DNA of 64,000 nucleotides from Paenibacillus allorhizosphaerae (GCF_910594985.1 NZ_CAJVCE010000001.1:372001-436000), one strand, 5' to 3'; positions 26,888 through 35,770 are shown, numbered from the stretch's first letter. The notes: a model not told the origin generated them from the letters alone. Numbers and translations: made by a program.

Positions 26888-28629
26888 GCCAATTCCTCCT
26901 GACGATCCGTTCGTAATAGTTGTGCAAAATGAGAGGACGGTTCCTGCGCGAGCGCTCCCCGTTCGCCGAATTCCAGAATGCGTCCTTGGCCGAGCACCAT
27001 GATCTTGTCTACTCTCTCCAGCGTAGACAATCGATGCGCAATCACGATGGCGGTGCATTGTTCCATCAGTTGATCCACGGCGCCTTGCAGGGCAGCTTCC
27101 GTCGCTGCATCAAGCCTCGAAGACGGTTCATCCAATATAACAAGGCTCGGCTTGGTCAAAAACACGCGCGTCAGCGCAAACAGCTGCGCTTCTCCGGCAG
27201 ATAAGGAACCTCCGCCCGCGGACAAATGCGTGTCCAGCCCGTTCGGCAATTCGTCGATCCAGGATCGCAATCCAAGCTTCTCTGTCGTCGCGAGAATGTC
27301 TTGATCCGATACGCCGCTATAGAACAGCGTCAGATTGTCCCGGAGCGTCCCGTCAAACAGCTGTACGTCTTGTGTGACCATACCGACCCGGCGGTACAAT
27401 GCCTCCAGCTTTAAGGTGCGGATGTCTACACCGCCCACACGTATGACGCCGCTATCGGTGTTGTACATGCGCAGCAGCAAACGGCTGATGCTGGTCTTTC
27501 CGCTGCCGGTGCGACCGATAAGGCCGAGGCGTTCGCCAGGTTTCAAGGAAAAGCTGATGTTATGCAGAACGCGGCTGTCCTTGTTATAGCTGAAGCTCAC
27601 CTGCTCAAACTCCACGCTGAGAGCCCCTGCTGGAATCGTGTCACCCTCTCCTTCCATAATTTCGCTTTGCATGGATAGTATTTCACGAGAGCGGCGCATG
27701 CCCGACTTCGCCTTTTGAAACTCCTGCACCTGATTGCCGAGCTGTTCGATCGGATCGTTCAACATTTGCGTGTATTGATAGAACAGAAACAGCGTGCCCA
27801 GCGTGACTTGGCCTTTCAAGTACAAATAGACACCCAGCATGAGCACCACCGTTACTGCAATTGTAAATAGAACAACCGTCGCGTTCCACGGAACGACGCG
27901 GAGCATCCATGCTTTTCGCCCGGTCAGGAACAAGGAGCGCATCGCGCGATGAAACCGGTTCATTACGTACGGAACGCCTCCGTTGGCCTGCACGTCTTCA
28001 ATGCCGGCGATACGCTCTTCGATCAGTCCGAGCAAGGCGGCTTTCGCTTGGCGCTCGGCCTGCGTCGCGTTGACGCCCAAATCTCGAACGTACACCATAA
28101 CCCCTATGGAAATACCTGTGAACAAGGTCATCACAACGGCAATCGGCCAATTCGTTACGAACATGTAACCCAGAATGCCCGCCAGCAGCACGAAACTGCC
28201 AATGATCTGGACAATAAACATGGAGAAAAAATTCGACATGTTCGTTACGTCGCCGTCGACGCGCTCGATCATTTCCCCAGGCGTTTTCAGGTTATGAAAA
28301 CGCATATCGAGCCGAAGGCAATGCTGCAGCAAATCGGCCCGTAGCCGATTCGTCGCTCGCCAAGCCACGTCGTTGCCCAAGTAACTGACGGCTACCGTCA
28401 ACAGCTGATTGCAAACGGCGACGACGAGGTACAGACCGGCAAGACTGAGCAGTCCGGAGACGACCCCTTTGGCGTCGGCGGTGTCGATAAATTGCTTCAC
28501 GATTTGCGGATTGATCAGCTGAAGCGCCGTGGAAGAGAGCAGCATGCTTAGCAAAATCGCGAGTCTCCCTTTGACCGGCTGAAGGTAACGAAACAGCCAA
28601 AAAATCGATAATTGCTTGTTCTGCTGCAT
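26884..28629 (-). CDS. Heterodimeric ABC exporter subunit A
   Basis: 581 residues with six membrane helices (about 20-310) and a nucleotide-binding domain. Walker A is [12 protein letters not shown], the signature is LSAGE in place of LSGGQ, and Walker B is [13 protein letters not shown] with an intact catalytic Glu; the switch His is in [15 protein letters not shown] precedes the ATG. It is first in a two-gene operon; the second subunit supplies the canonical LSGGQ opposite this Walker B, so one full site is built across the dimer. A predicted transcription attenuator lies about 70-100 bases before the start codon. Confidence 0.94.
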   Translation of the reverse strand: MQQNKQLSIFWLFRYLQPVKGRLAILLSMLLSSTALQLINPQIVKQFIDTADAKGVVSGLLSLAGLYLVVAVCNQLLTVAVSYLGNDVAWRATNRLRADLLQHCLRLDMRFHNLKTPGEMIERVDGDVTNMSNFFSMFIVQIIGSFVLLAGILGYMFVTNWPIAVVMTLFTGISIGVMVYVRDLGVNATQAERQAKAALLGLIEERIAGIEDVQANGGVPYVMNRFHRAMRSLFLTGRKAWMLRVVPWNATVVLFTIAVTVVLMLGVYLYLKGQVTLGTLFLFYQYTQMLNDPIEQLGNQVQEFQKAKSGMRRSREILSMQSEIMEGEGDTIPAGALSVEFEQVSFSYNKDSRVLHNISFSLKPGERLGLIGRTGSGKTSISRLLLRMYNTDSGVIRVGGVDIRTLKLEALYRRVGMVTQDVQLFDGTLRDNLTLFYSGVSDQDILATTEKLGLRSWIDELPNGLDTHLSAGGGSLSAGEAQLFALTRVFLTKPSLVILDEPSSRLDAATEAALQGAVDQLMEQCTAIVIAHRLSTLERVDKIMVLGQGRILEFGERGALAQEPSSHFAQLLRTDRQEELA

Positions 28630-28699
28630 ATTTTATACTCCTTTGCATACGAATCGGATCCGATCCACCGGTGACGCATCCTTTCACCGCCGGCCGGAG

Positions 28700-28731
28700 A
28701 AAAACAAACCTCCAGGCAAGCAGCCTGAAGG
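28700..28731 (-). terminator. Predicted leader terminator (attenuator) of the ABC exporter operon
   Basis: On the minus strand CCTTCAGGC (from 28731) and GCCTGGAGG (to 28709) form a 9-base stem with loop TGCTT and one G-U pair, followed at once by TTTGTTTTT. The stem is perfect only in the minus-strand RNA. It lies 71 bases upstream of the exporter start codon at 28629, so it would stop transcription before the genes unless disrupted. Confidence 0.6.
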
Positions 28732-28761
28732 GCAACAAGGACAATACCGATCGCATCATGA

Positions 28762-28842
28762 TTACCATAATACACAAATTTCAATCTCGTGACAGGTAGA
28801 GTTTAAATAAAAGAAAAGCTTCCGATCGAGTTTTAAATACAT
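28762..28842 (-). CDS. Candidate 26-codon leader peptide ahead of the attenuator
   Basis: An ATG at 28842 opens a frame of 26 codons (MYLKLDRKLFFYLNSTCHEI...) ending at a TAA 31 bases before the terminator hairpin. An AAAGG lies 13 bases upstream, which is longer than ideal. The layout fits ribosome-dependent attenuation as in BmrB-BmrCD, but the peptide has no recognised relative. The remaining bases of 28630-28994 show nothing else I can support. Confidence 0.3.
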   Translation of the reverse strand: MYLKLDRKLFFYLNSTCHEIEICVLW

Positions 28843-28994
28843 TGGATGAAGATAACCTTTGCAGTTGTTACGCTGCCCAAAATATATATTTATTCACATT
28901 AATAATTAATTACATTAACTTTTAGAGCGAACCCATCATTAACATTTAGCGTTTCCCAACGTTCATACGAATCATAGAGAATCCCAGTCACCTG

Positions 28995-29882
28995 CTACGA
29001 ATCTCTCGATACCGTTCCGAAAGTAATTTTCATATTGCACGCATACGTGAAAAAAGACTCTGAGTGGAATTGTTTGGATAAATACAGCTCATTTTCATAC
29101 TGTTCCTGCGCTTCCTGAAATCTGGCCCCCCGCTCCATCAATTGGCTTATAAAGGCTTCCCGTTCTTGGCTTGGAGCTTCGGCGTGGCCGCTCTCCTGCA
29201 AACGTTGATACAGGTTCATTTTGCGGCTCGGATCCATATTCGGATGCAGGAAGATTACCTTATCGCTTACTCTGCTTTCGATGTCCGTCAATCCCAATTC
29301 GCTTAAGTAAATCGGCACCTTCGCGCCTATGTTGCCGTCTTTGCCGCTGCGTTTCGTGTCCTGCTCATACAGCTTTTGAAGAATTCCCAGATGGACCAGT
29401 CGCGAATGATCGTGCCCGTGCAAATAATAATTCGCCATATTCCCGATCCAATGCGGCTCGAACGTAATGATTCTCCCTTGATTGACTACGCAGTCGATCA
29501 TTTTTTTGAGCACATCAACCGGATTCGGCATATGCAGCAGTACTGCGTGACAAAGAGCAATATCGTACTTCCGCTCCAGCTTCACCTCTTGAATATCAGC
29601 TCTTATGAACTCGCTCTCGTACGGAAGCGACTGAAAAACCGATCTTGCTTCATCGAGCAGCTTCTCCCCCAGATCAACGCCCGTATAAGTCGAACCGTCA
29701 GGCAGCAAAGGCAAAAGCTTCAATCCCAGGTAACCATATCCGCAGCCAAAATCAATCAAATGAACGGGAGCTTCAATCTTCCAAACCATCTTCACTAAAA
29801 ATTCGATGTAATCGTCATTGTAATACAAGTCTCTCGAGCTGCGTAAATAATCGATTCGGGTATCCCAATAGTACGTATCCAA
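28995..29882 (-). CDS. Class I SAM-dependent methyltransferase
   Basis: 295 residues. Motif I is LIDFGCGYGYLGLKLL (about residues 42-57), the acidic loop is TYTGVDLGEKLLDEA, and motif IV-like DIALCHAVLLHMPNP follows. This is the Methyltransf_25 group. The second half (about 170-295) is helical and unlike standard catalytic domains, so it may recognise the acceptor. The start is a TTG with AAGGAG eight bases upstream. It is a single gene; the acceptor (small molecule or other) is unknown. Confidence 0.88.
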   Translation of the reverse strand: MDTYYWDTRIDYLRSSRDLYYNDDYIEFLVKMVWKIEAPVHLIDFGCGYGYLGLKLLPLLPDGSTYTGVDLGEKLLDEARSVFQSLPYESEFIRADIQEVKLERKYDIALCHAVLLHMPNPVDVLKKMIDCVVNQGRIITFEPHWIGNMANYYLHGHDHSRLVHLGILQKLYEQDTKRSGKDGNIGAKVPIYLSELGLTDIESRVSDKVIFLHPNMDPSRKMNLYQRLQESGHAEAPSQEREAFISQLMERGARFQEAQEQYENELYLSKQFHSESFFTYACNMKITFGTVSRDS

Positions 29883-29996
29883 TGCACACGCTCCTTAGCT
29901 ATATTGTGGCCCAAGGCAATTCGCGCCTTGTTATTAAAATAAAGGATTTTTCCAAAAAATTGTAGACTTATGTTTTCCCGTGCGTTATAATACTAT

Positions 29997-30128
29997 TGTA
30001 AGGGATTGGAAACGACCCCCTTGCTTAAATTGTGCCTAAACCCTGAACTCCACAACGAATTGTGGCGTTTCTTTATATTTTAATCAAAAACGCTAAGCAC
30101 TCGATCTCGAGCCGCTTGGCGTTTTTTT
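29997..30128 (+). ncRNA. Candidate C-rich regulatory small RNA
   Basis: A TATAAT (29986-29991) precedes a start near 29997 and a strong terminator AAAAACGCTAAGC/GCTTGGCGTTTTT (30086-30126) with a seven-T tail ends the transcript, about 130 nt. Inside, GAAACG (30009-30014) can pair with CGTTTC (30066-30071), enclosing CCACAA/TTGTGG (30050-30065) and an unpaired stretch with ACCCCCTTG, ACCCTG and ACTCC. No ribosome site or open frame is present. C-rich unpaired loops of this kind mark Gram-positive sRNAs such as RsaE/RoxS that pair with Shine-Dalgarno regions; that assignment is inferred. The remaining bases to 30355 hold only the next gene's leader. Confidence 0.5.
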
Positions 30129-30355
30129 GTTCGTACCGGCGGTTCCGGACCTGACACCTGCATCATCGCCTATAGCCCCATGCCCGCCCCTTACCGCTCT
30201 TCTCTTCAGTCCGTTGTCGTTCTCCCCCGGGTTCTGCTCTCTTCCGTTCATTTTTTTCGCCTGTTCCCAAACTTTTTATATACCCTCGTTCGTCTTGCAC
30301 ATATCACGTTTCAATACAAAACATCATTGCGTCTAGCAGCAGGAGGTTACATATT

Positions 30356-32215
30356 ATGTCAAAAGCACAGGATGTCCATGCCGGTGCGGCAAATAGCCGC
30401 TATATGCCGGGCTTGGACGGGCTGCGGGCCCTATCGGTCCTCGTGGTCATCGCCTACCATCTACATCCTTCTTGGGCTCCCGGCGGGTTTCTTGGCGTTG
30501 GTATTTTTTTCACATTGTCCGGTTACCTTATTACCGATCAATTGATCGGACAATGGCGAAGCAATAGACGGATCGATCTGATAGATTTTTGGGTTCGGCG
30601 CATGCGGAGGTTGATGCCGGCGATGCTGTTCATGCTTGCCGTCGTAGGCGTTTGGCTGCTATGGGTTGATCGTACACGTCTCGCTGCACTGCAAGGCGAC
30701 TTCATTTCCGCGACGTTGTACTTCAACAATTGGTGGCTTATTTTTCATCATGTATCCTACTTTGAAAGTTTCGGTCCGCCTTCCCCGATCGGTCATCTTT
30801 GGTCGCTCGCCATTGAGGAGCAATTTTATATCGCATGGCCGCTTGTCCTTGCGCTCTTCTTACGCTTTGTGCCGCAACGCGGCAAACTGATTTTGTGCAT
30901 GCTGATCGGAGCGGCGGTCTCGGCTGTAGCCATGGCGGTTATCTACGTCCCCGGGAACGATCCAAGCCGCGTGTACTATGGCACGGACACGCGAGCGTCC
31001 GCTCTGATCGTCGGAGCGGTTGCAGCGGTTGTATGGCCTAGCCGCAGGTTGTCCGAGACGCTTTCCCCCCGATCCCGCTCCGTGCTCGACTTCATCGGCG
31101 GTGCCGGTCTAATCGGACTCCTATGGATGATATGGACGGTAAGTGAATACAACGACTTTCTTTATCGCGGCGGATTGGCGCTGTTCGCCTTGTTGTCGGC
31201 AGTCGTTACGGCAGTCCTTGCACACCCGGCAAGCTTTTTTGCCAAGGCGATGGGAAGCAAGCCGCTGCGTTGGATCGGCAAACGCTCTTACAGTCTGTAC
31301 CTTTGGCATTTTCCCGTACTGATCCTTACGAGTCCGGCAGTGAATACGGATGGATTGAACGGAAACAGAGCCATTTTCCAACTGGCGTTGACCTTTCTGC
31401 TGGCTGCCGCATCGTGGCAACTCATTGAGGAACCGGTTCGACGCGGCTCGTGGGCATCTCATGGGCGGAATTTACGCAGCCGGCCGGAGTTCAAGCCTCG
31501 ATATGTGCTTTTATCTAGCGCATTTGGTTTGAGCCTGTTTCTCATCTCTTGTTCCGGCAGCTTGATCGCCGAACAACCGTCTGCCGAGCAATGGTCCATC
31601 GCCGATGAAGCACCAAAGAAGGCAAAAGCAGAATCCCCTTCAGGTACAGTCGCTGCCGAAGAGCCGTCCGCCAACCTATCCGCTTCCCAAGCTTCCGAAG
31701 ATAAGAAGCCGGCGGCGAACCTTGGCAGATCGGAAGAGGTAGCCGAAACAAGTAAAGGAATAACGGCGATCGGCGATTCCGTCATCCTGGATGCTGCACC
31801 GCATTTGGAAAAGTTAATGCCCGGTATTATCATTGACGGCAAGGTCGGCAGGCAAATGTCCCAAGCGCAAGAAGTGGTGAACCGACTCAAGACGAACGGG
31901 ACACTTGGTGATCGAGTAATTATCGAGCTTGGGACGAACGGGGCCTTCAGCAAGAAGCAATTACGTCAGCTGCTCACCTCGCTAAAGGAGGTGAAACAGA
32001 TCGTGCTGGTGAACACACGCGTCCCCAGAAAGTGGCAAGGCACGGTCAACGCGACGTTAGAGGAGGTCGCTGCGGAATTCCCGAATGCGAAGATCGGGGA
32101 TTGGTATGCCGCTAGCATGGGGAAAGACTCATTTTTTGCCGCTGACGGGGTTCATTTAACGTTGGAAGGTTCCAAATTTTATGCTGCTCTCGTCAGCGAA
32201 GCCGTACTACAATAG
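30356..32215 (+). CDS. oatA: Peptidoglycan O-acetyltransferase, OatA-type
   Basis: 619 residues. The N-terminal acyltransferase-3 domain (about 10-380) has GLDGLRALSVLVVIAYHL, GFLGVGIFFTLSGYLIT, R-R-x-x-R-L-M-P and SLAIEEQFYIAWP, with some ten membrane helices. After one more helix and an Ala/Ser/Glu linker comes an extracellular SGNH esterase-like domain with blocks ITAIGDSV, ELGTNG and DGVHLT, giving Ser, Gly-Asn and Asp-His. OatA acetylates the C6 hydroxyl of MurNAc and protects against lysozyme. AGGAGG lies nine bases before the ATG. The sigV/rsiV remnants follow directly, as in the sigV-rsiV-oatA locus of Bacillus. Confidence 0.88.
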   Translation: MSKAQDVHAGAANSRYMPGLDGLRALSVLVVIAYHLHPSWAPGGFLGVGIFFTLSGYLITDQLIGQWRSNRRIDLIDFWVRRMRRLMPAMLFMLAVVGVWLLWVDRTRLAALQGDFISATLYFNNWWLIFHHVSYFESFGPPSPIGHLWSLAIEEQFYIAWPLVLALFLRFVPQRGKLILCMLIGAAVSAVAMAVIYVPGNDPSRVYYGTDTRASALIVGAVAAVVWPSRRLSETLSPRSRSVLDFIGGAGLIGLLWMIWTVSEYNDFLYRGGLALFALLSAVVTAVLAHPASFFAKAMGSKPLRWIGKRSYSLYLWHFPVLILTSPAVNTDGLNGNRAIFQLALTFLLAAASWQLIEEPVRRGSWASHGRNLRSRPEFKPRYVLLSSAFGLSLFLISCSGSLIAEQPSAEQWSIADEAPKKAKAESPSGTVAAEEPSANLSASQASEDKKPAANLGRSEEVAETSKGITAIGDSVILDAAPHLEKLMPGIIIDGKVGRQMSQAQEVVNRLKTNGTLGDRVIIELGTNGAFSKKQLRQLLTSLKEVKQIVLVNTRVPRKWQGTVNATLEEVAAEFPNAKIGDWYAASMGKDSFFAADGVHLTLEGSKFYAALVSEAVLQ

Positions 32216-32227
32216 GAGCGAAACACG

Positions 32228-32715
32228 ATGAAGATGTTCGACGACAAATCCGTACTGGTACAATTTATTACGAATCATAAAGAAAACATTTATCGACTGG
32301 TTACAGTTATGTGAGAAATAAAGACGACGCGCTGGATATCGTGCAGGATGCGATCTACAGAGCGATGAAAACGAAGGCTTCCCTCAAAGATCCGGCTGCA
32401 GTGAAAAGCTGGTTTTACCGCATCGTCGTTCATACAGCGCTCGACTTTACGAGAAAACGAAAAAAAGTCCAGCCTATGGAGGATGAGAAGCTTCACGCGT
32501 TTATGAACAGTTCCGAGGATGTATATTCAGACGTCGATATCGAAAAAACGCTTGCGGAATTGCCCGAAATATATAGAAGCGCGGTGGTGCTCCGCTTTTT
32601 CGAAGATTTGAAGATCGAAGAAGTGGCTGAAGTATTGCATGTTAACGTGAATACGGTCAACCAGATGGATCTCAGCAGCCGGCGCGGCTGTCCTTCTATT
32701 TTTGATCGGCATTAA
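32228..32715 (+). pseudogene. sigV: Broken ECF sigma factor, SigV-like (frameshift and lost C terminus)
   Basis: The ATG at 32228, after AGGAGCGAAACACG, opens MKMFDDKSVLVQF...ENIYRL and hits a TGA at 32312. One base earlier in phase, the frame continues as YSYVRNKDDALDIVQDAIYR and shows sigma regions 2 (KSWFYRIVVHTALDF) and 4 (VVLRFFEDLKIEEVAEVLHV). A single-base deletion near 32300 explains the break (RL-A-YSYV would restore it). After NVNTV at 32658 homology stops; the DNA-recognition helix end is missing and the sequence runs into the rsiV fragment. The gene cannot give an intact SigV. Confidence 0.85.
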
Positions 32716-33397
32716 CGTCAGCACTTCCGCGGCGCAAGCTTTCTCCGCAATCCCCGGCGTCGGTCCGTTCATTAAAGTGCTCACCATCAGACAATATATC
32801 GTGAAAGACGATCATCACCATGCCGATATTAAAGTTCCGGGCATCAGCAACCTGAATGACAAGGCGTTAGAGCTGGGCTTGAATGAGAAATATTTGGCGG
32901 AAGGCAAGGCGCTGTACGATCAATTTCAAAAGGACATGGGGTCTGCCGTAAATGGTCATTTCGGCGTAGATGCGGGGTATATTGTAAAGACCGATACCGA
33001 CGATATATTCGCCATTGCCCGATACGTCGTAACGAGCGCCGGCTCATCCTCAGAGGAACGCAAGTATGATACGATCGATAAGAAAAATCAGATCCTGCTG
33101 ACGCTGCCCCTGCTGTTCAAGGATGATCGATACATCGAAGTGATCAGCGACAACATTAAGAAAAAGATGAAAGATCAAATGAAAGCCGATCCCGTCAAAA
33201 CATATGATGGCAAAGTCCCGGTAGAAACGTTCAAGAACATTCGCGCCGATCAAAACTTTTTCATTAACGCCGACGGCCATCTTGTTATTTCTTTTAATAA
33301 GTATGAAGTAGCACCCGGTTATATGGGCGTCCAAGAGTTCATCATTCCGACGGAAGTCATCGCTGACCTGCTGCTCAGCCGCAATTATGTAAAATAA
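32663..33397 (+). pseudogene. rsiV: Truncated anti-sigma factor, RsiV-like
   Basis: In a different frame from sigV, similarity begins abruptly with RWISAAGAAVLLFLIGIN, the membrane helix of an anti-sigma protein. The extracellular part follows (FSAIPGVGPFIKVLTIRQY, HADIKVPGI, and a DUF3298-like C-terminal half, PTEVIADLLL near the end). RsiV in Bacillus binds lysozyme through this part and holds SigV. The cytoplasmic sigma-binding segment and start codon are gone; the frame is closed by a TGA at 32648. One deletion has removed the end of sigV and the start of rsiV together. Confidence 0.8.
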
Positions 33398-33437
33398 GTC
33401 GGTTCGTTAGTAACAATTGGAGCGAACCTCTAATGAT

Positions 33438-33474
33438 AAAAGCCGGTTTCCGCAATATGGAAAACCGGCTTTTT
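33438..33474 (+). terminator. Intrinsic terminator after the rsiV remnant
   Basis: AAAAGCCGGTTTCC (33438-33451) pairs with GGAAAACCGGCTTTT (33459-33473) with a small bulge, and ends in T. It closes the oatA-sigV-rsiV transcript. Confidence 0.75.
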
Positions 33475-33535
33475 GCTTGGTCGAAGCATGGTATAGGCAA
33501 ACTTCATCAGTGCCGTTGTCCAGCCCCCTTGATGC

Positions 33536-33563
33536 AAAAAAAGCTGCCGAACGTATCGGCAGC
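33536..33563 (-). terminator. Intrinsic terminator of the squalene/phytoene synthase gene
   Basis: GCTGCCG (33543-33549) pairs with CGGCAGC (33557-33563); the minus strand then has seven T (plus A run 33536-33542). It starts 34 bases after the gene's stop. Confidence 0.8.
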
Positions 33564-33596
33564 CGCCGGCAGCGAGACTTCCCCCGGCTCTCTGAA

Positions 33597-34418
33597 TTAT
33601 TTCGTTACCCGGCTTACGATATCGAGCACATTCGCCCTCGTTAATTTGCTTCCGCCGACGGCAATGATTTTAACCGTCGCATGAGCCAATGCCAGCGGTA
33701 TTTTGCAAAACTCCAGAGCCGGACCTTTCTTCAGATCGGCAATGTAAGCATCGGCCGTCTGCAAATTGCGCCGCGTGTACCGGAGCATTTCCTCCAGCCC
33801 CCAGCCGTCCGGGTAATAATCTACTCCGCGTTCCAAATCTTCCGTCCGATTGCGAATGATATTAACCGCTTGCAAACCTCTGCCGAACGCTACCGCCTTA
33901 GTTAAATCCGACTTTGTGCCGTCATGCCATTCCCATAGCTCCGACAGCATTTCGCCCACCATCCCAGCCACGCTGTATGTGTACCGGTCCAGATCTTCTT
34001 CCGTATGAATCGTCCAATTGCTGCGTACCCATCCGGCCATTTGTTCGGACATCATCGCAATGTAGCGATATACGTTCGGTGCGATCGACTCCGGGCAAAA
34101 TAGCAGCCAGTCTTCCAGCTGTAACGTAACCGGCGGCAAGGTCGTTTCATAAGGTGACAATAGCTTGGAAATATCCTGAAGGCGTTGCGATTGGAGAGCC
34201 TGGCTGATGCCGTCCAGCAATTCCGCTTTCGTCTGCCGGGCAAGCTCACTATGATCCTCGATTTCGTCTATAGCGCGCATACATAAATAGGCGGATGACA
34301 CCGCTTCTTTCAGTCCCGGTTCCAACCGACTAATAGGAATATAAAAAGTTCGGCTCGTACTTTTTAGCATGGTCATGGCAGTATTCAAGATGTTGTTAAT
34401 GATGAGTGACCCCTCCAT
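33597..34418 (-). CDS. Squalene/phytoene synthase-family protein
   Basis: About 273 residues of the head-to-head prenyl synthase family (PF00494). The first Asp-rich motif is MRAIDEIED (D-x-x-x-D) and the second is RNRTEDLERGVDYYP, both needed to bind diphosphates through Mg2+. The SRTFYIPISRL opening also fits. The family joins two prenyl diphosphates to squalene, dehydrosqualene or phytoene. It is isolated: no desaturase or cyclase is adjacent. The start is unclear. ATGs at 34442 and 34418 lack a ribosome site, while GGAGGGG nine bases before an ATT at 34400 fits family alignment better. Confidence 0.85.
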   Translation of the reverse strand: MEGSLIINNILNTAMTMLKSTSRTFYIPISRLEPGLKEAVSSAYLCMRAIDEIEDHSELARQTKAELLDGISQALQSQRLQDISKLLSPYETTLPPVTLQLEDWLLFCPESIAPNVYRYIAMMSEQMAGWVRSNWTIHTEEDLDRYTYSVAGMVGEMLSELWEWHDGTKSDLTKAVAFGRGLQAVNIIRNRTEDLERGVDYYPDGWGLEEMLRYTRRNLQTADAYIADLKKGPALEFCKIPLALAHATVKIIAVGGSKLTRANVLDIVSRVTK

Positions 34419-34657
34419 TAGTAAGCTAGGCTTTACCTTCATAAAAGTTTTATTATTTCATCATACCATATGTTATTTAGACTGGCTATTTTTCAGCGGA
34501 TGCATGCCCCCTATTTCGGCAAACTGTTTTGGTCACGCCAAATTGGCAGCCGGTACACCCCGGCAGCCTAATGAAATTTATGAAATTACGGCGTCTAAGA
34601 CACGATCGCGAAGCTTATTTCTGCTGTGTCGAAGCTCCGATTCCGCGCCTCGCGCGA

Positions 34658-35770
34658 TTAAATAAAGTCACTGCGGGTATCAAAGATGCCTTGATCCAAC
34701 TTGTCCCAAGGTGTAAACGTCGTCTTTAGCGTGTAGCGATTACCCGTTTCCGCCGAGTGGTAAGCACCGAACATGATCTCATGGACATGCAGCTGCTGTC
34801 TTCCCGTCTGCACAGGCTGTGTTCCGGCGCGGAGGCAGCGGACGAAGTGGCTCATGAAGTCCTCGTTCGGAAACGATGCGATCTTCCCTTGAGGGACGTA
34901 GCAATCGGTCAGGCCGCGCCAAGTCACTTGTTCGGCATCAGGCAGTGCTTGCGTAGGGGAATGAATAACGAGCGGGTATCCGCAGTCGTGCATCGCAATC
35001 GTTCCGCTTCGCCCGTAAATCAACGTATTATTCTGCTTGAACGATGTTCCCCACAAAGTACGAATGACGGCATGCTGTCCTCCGGCAAATTCTAGGATCA
35101 GCGTTGCATTGTCGTCAACATCGCTTTTCACTCTCTTCCCTTCCCCGACGATCCGGTTTGGAATGAGCGTATTGACTTCGGCCATGATCCCTATCGCCGG
35201 TCCCAACAGCGAAACGAGGCGGCTGACCGGATATACCAGACAATCGAGCACCGCCCCGCCGTGGGCGATCGATTTATTATAGTACCAGTTATCCCTCCAC
35301 GGCCCGGGCAAAGAAAGCTGCGCTTCGGCACCGGTTATTTTACCGATATACCGTTCGTGGACATACTCGGAAGCGGCCAGGAACGTCGGAGACAAATTGA
35401 AGGGCAAACTCATGAAAATAGCCTTTTTTTCCTCCGCCAGCGTAACCATGCGGGTGCAGTCCTCGAAGGAAGTAGCCATCGGCTTCTCGTTTAACACGTG
35501 AAGCCCTCGCTCAAGGGCGGCCAGCACCGGCTCCGTATGTAGGGAGTGCGGCGTCGTGACGACGACGGCATCCAGCTCTTCCTTATCCATCATTTGATTG
35601 TAATCGTCATACCAGCGAGGCACGCCGTAAGCCATCGCTTTGCGTTCCGCATTCTCAAGCCGCTTCGCACAAGTGGCCGCGAAACGGACGCCGTCGAGTT
35701 TGGCGACCTGCGCAAAATACCGGTCGCTTACATGGCCGCAGCCTATCATCCCGAGCTTGATTACCTTCAT
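34658..35770 (-). CDS. Gfo/Idh/MocA-family NAD(P)-dependent oxidoreductase
   Basis: About 370 residues. The Rossmann start is LGMIGCGHVSDRYFAQ (about residues 5-20), the AVVVTTPHSLH block and the catalytic Lys in NEKPMATS (about 95) follow, and the C-terminal half is the usual alpha/beta dimer domain. These enzymes oxidise sugar or inositol hydroxyls. The ATG at 35770 has GAGGAGAA eight bases upstream, better than the ATG at 35776. Single gene, next to the heparinase region but not joined to it. The sugar is not known. Confidence 0.93.
   Translation of the reverse strand: MKVIKLGMIGCGHVSDRYFAQVAKLDGVRFAATCAKRLENAERKAMAYGVPRWYDDYNQMMDKEELDAVVVTTPHSLHTEPVLAALERGLHVLNEKPMATSFEDCTRMVTLAEEKKAIFMSLPFNLSPTFLAASEYVHERYIGKITGAEAQLSLPGPWRDNWYYNKSIAHGGAVLDCLVYPVSRLVSLLGPAIGIMAEVNTLIPNRIVGEGKRVKSDVDDNATLILEFAGGQHAVIRTLWGTSFKQNNTLIYGRSGTIAMHDCGYPLVIHSPTQALPDAEQVTWRGLTDCYVPQGKIASFPNEDFMSHFVRCLRAGTQPVQTGRQQLHVHEIMFGAYHSAETGNRYTLKTTFTPWDKLDQGIFDTRSDFI

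Noticed and set aside
28292-28777. Two long minus-strand frames crossing the exporter leader (MCIMVIMMRSV... and MKFVYYGNH...) considered as leader peptides.
   Set aside because: Both run deep into the exporter gene in wrong frames and lack ribosome sites; the short 26-codon ORF upstream is the better candidate.
34400-34570. Short plus-strand frame (MLFRLAIFQRMHAPYF...) between the synthase and Gfo/Idh genes.
   Set aside because: About 33 codons, no ribosome site, no similarity I know.
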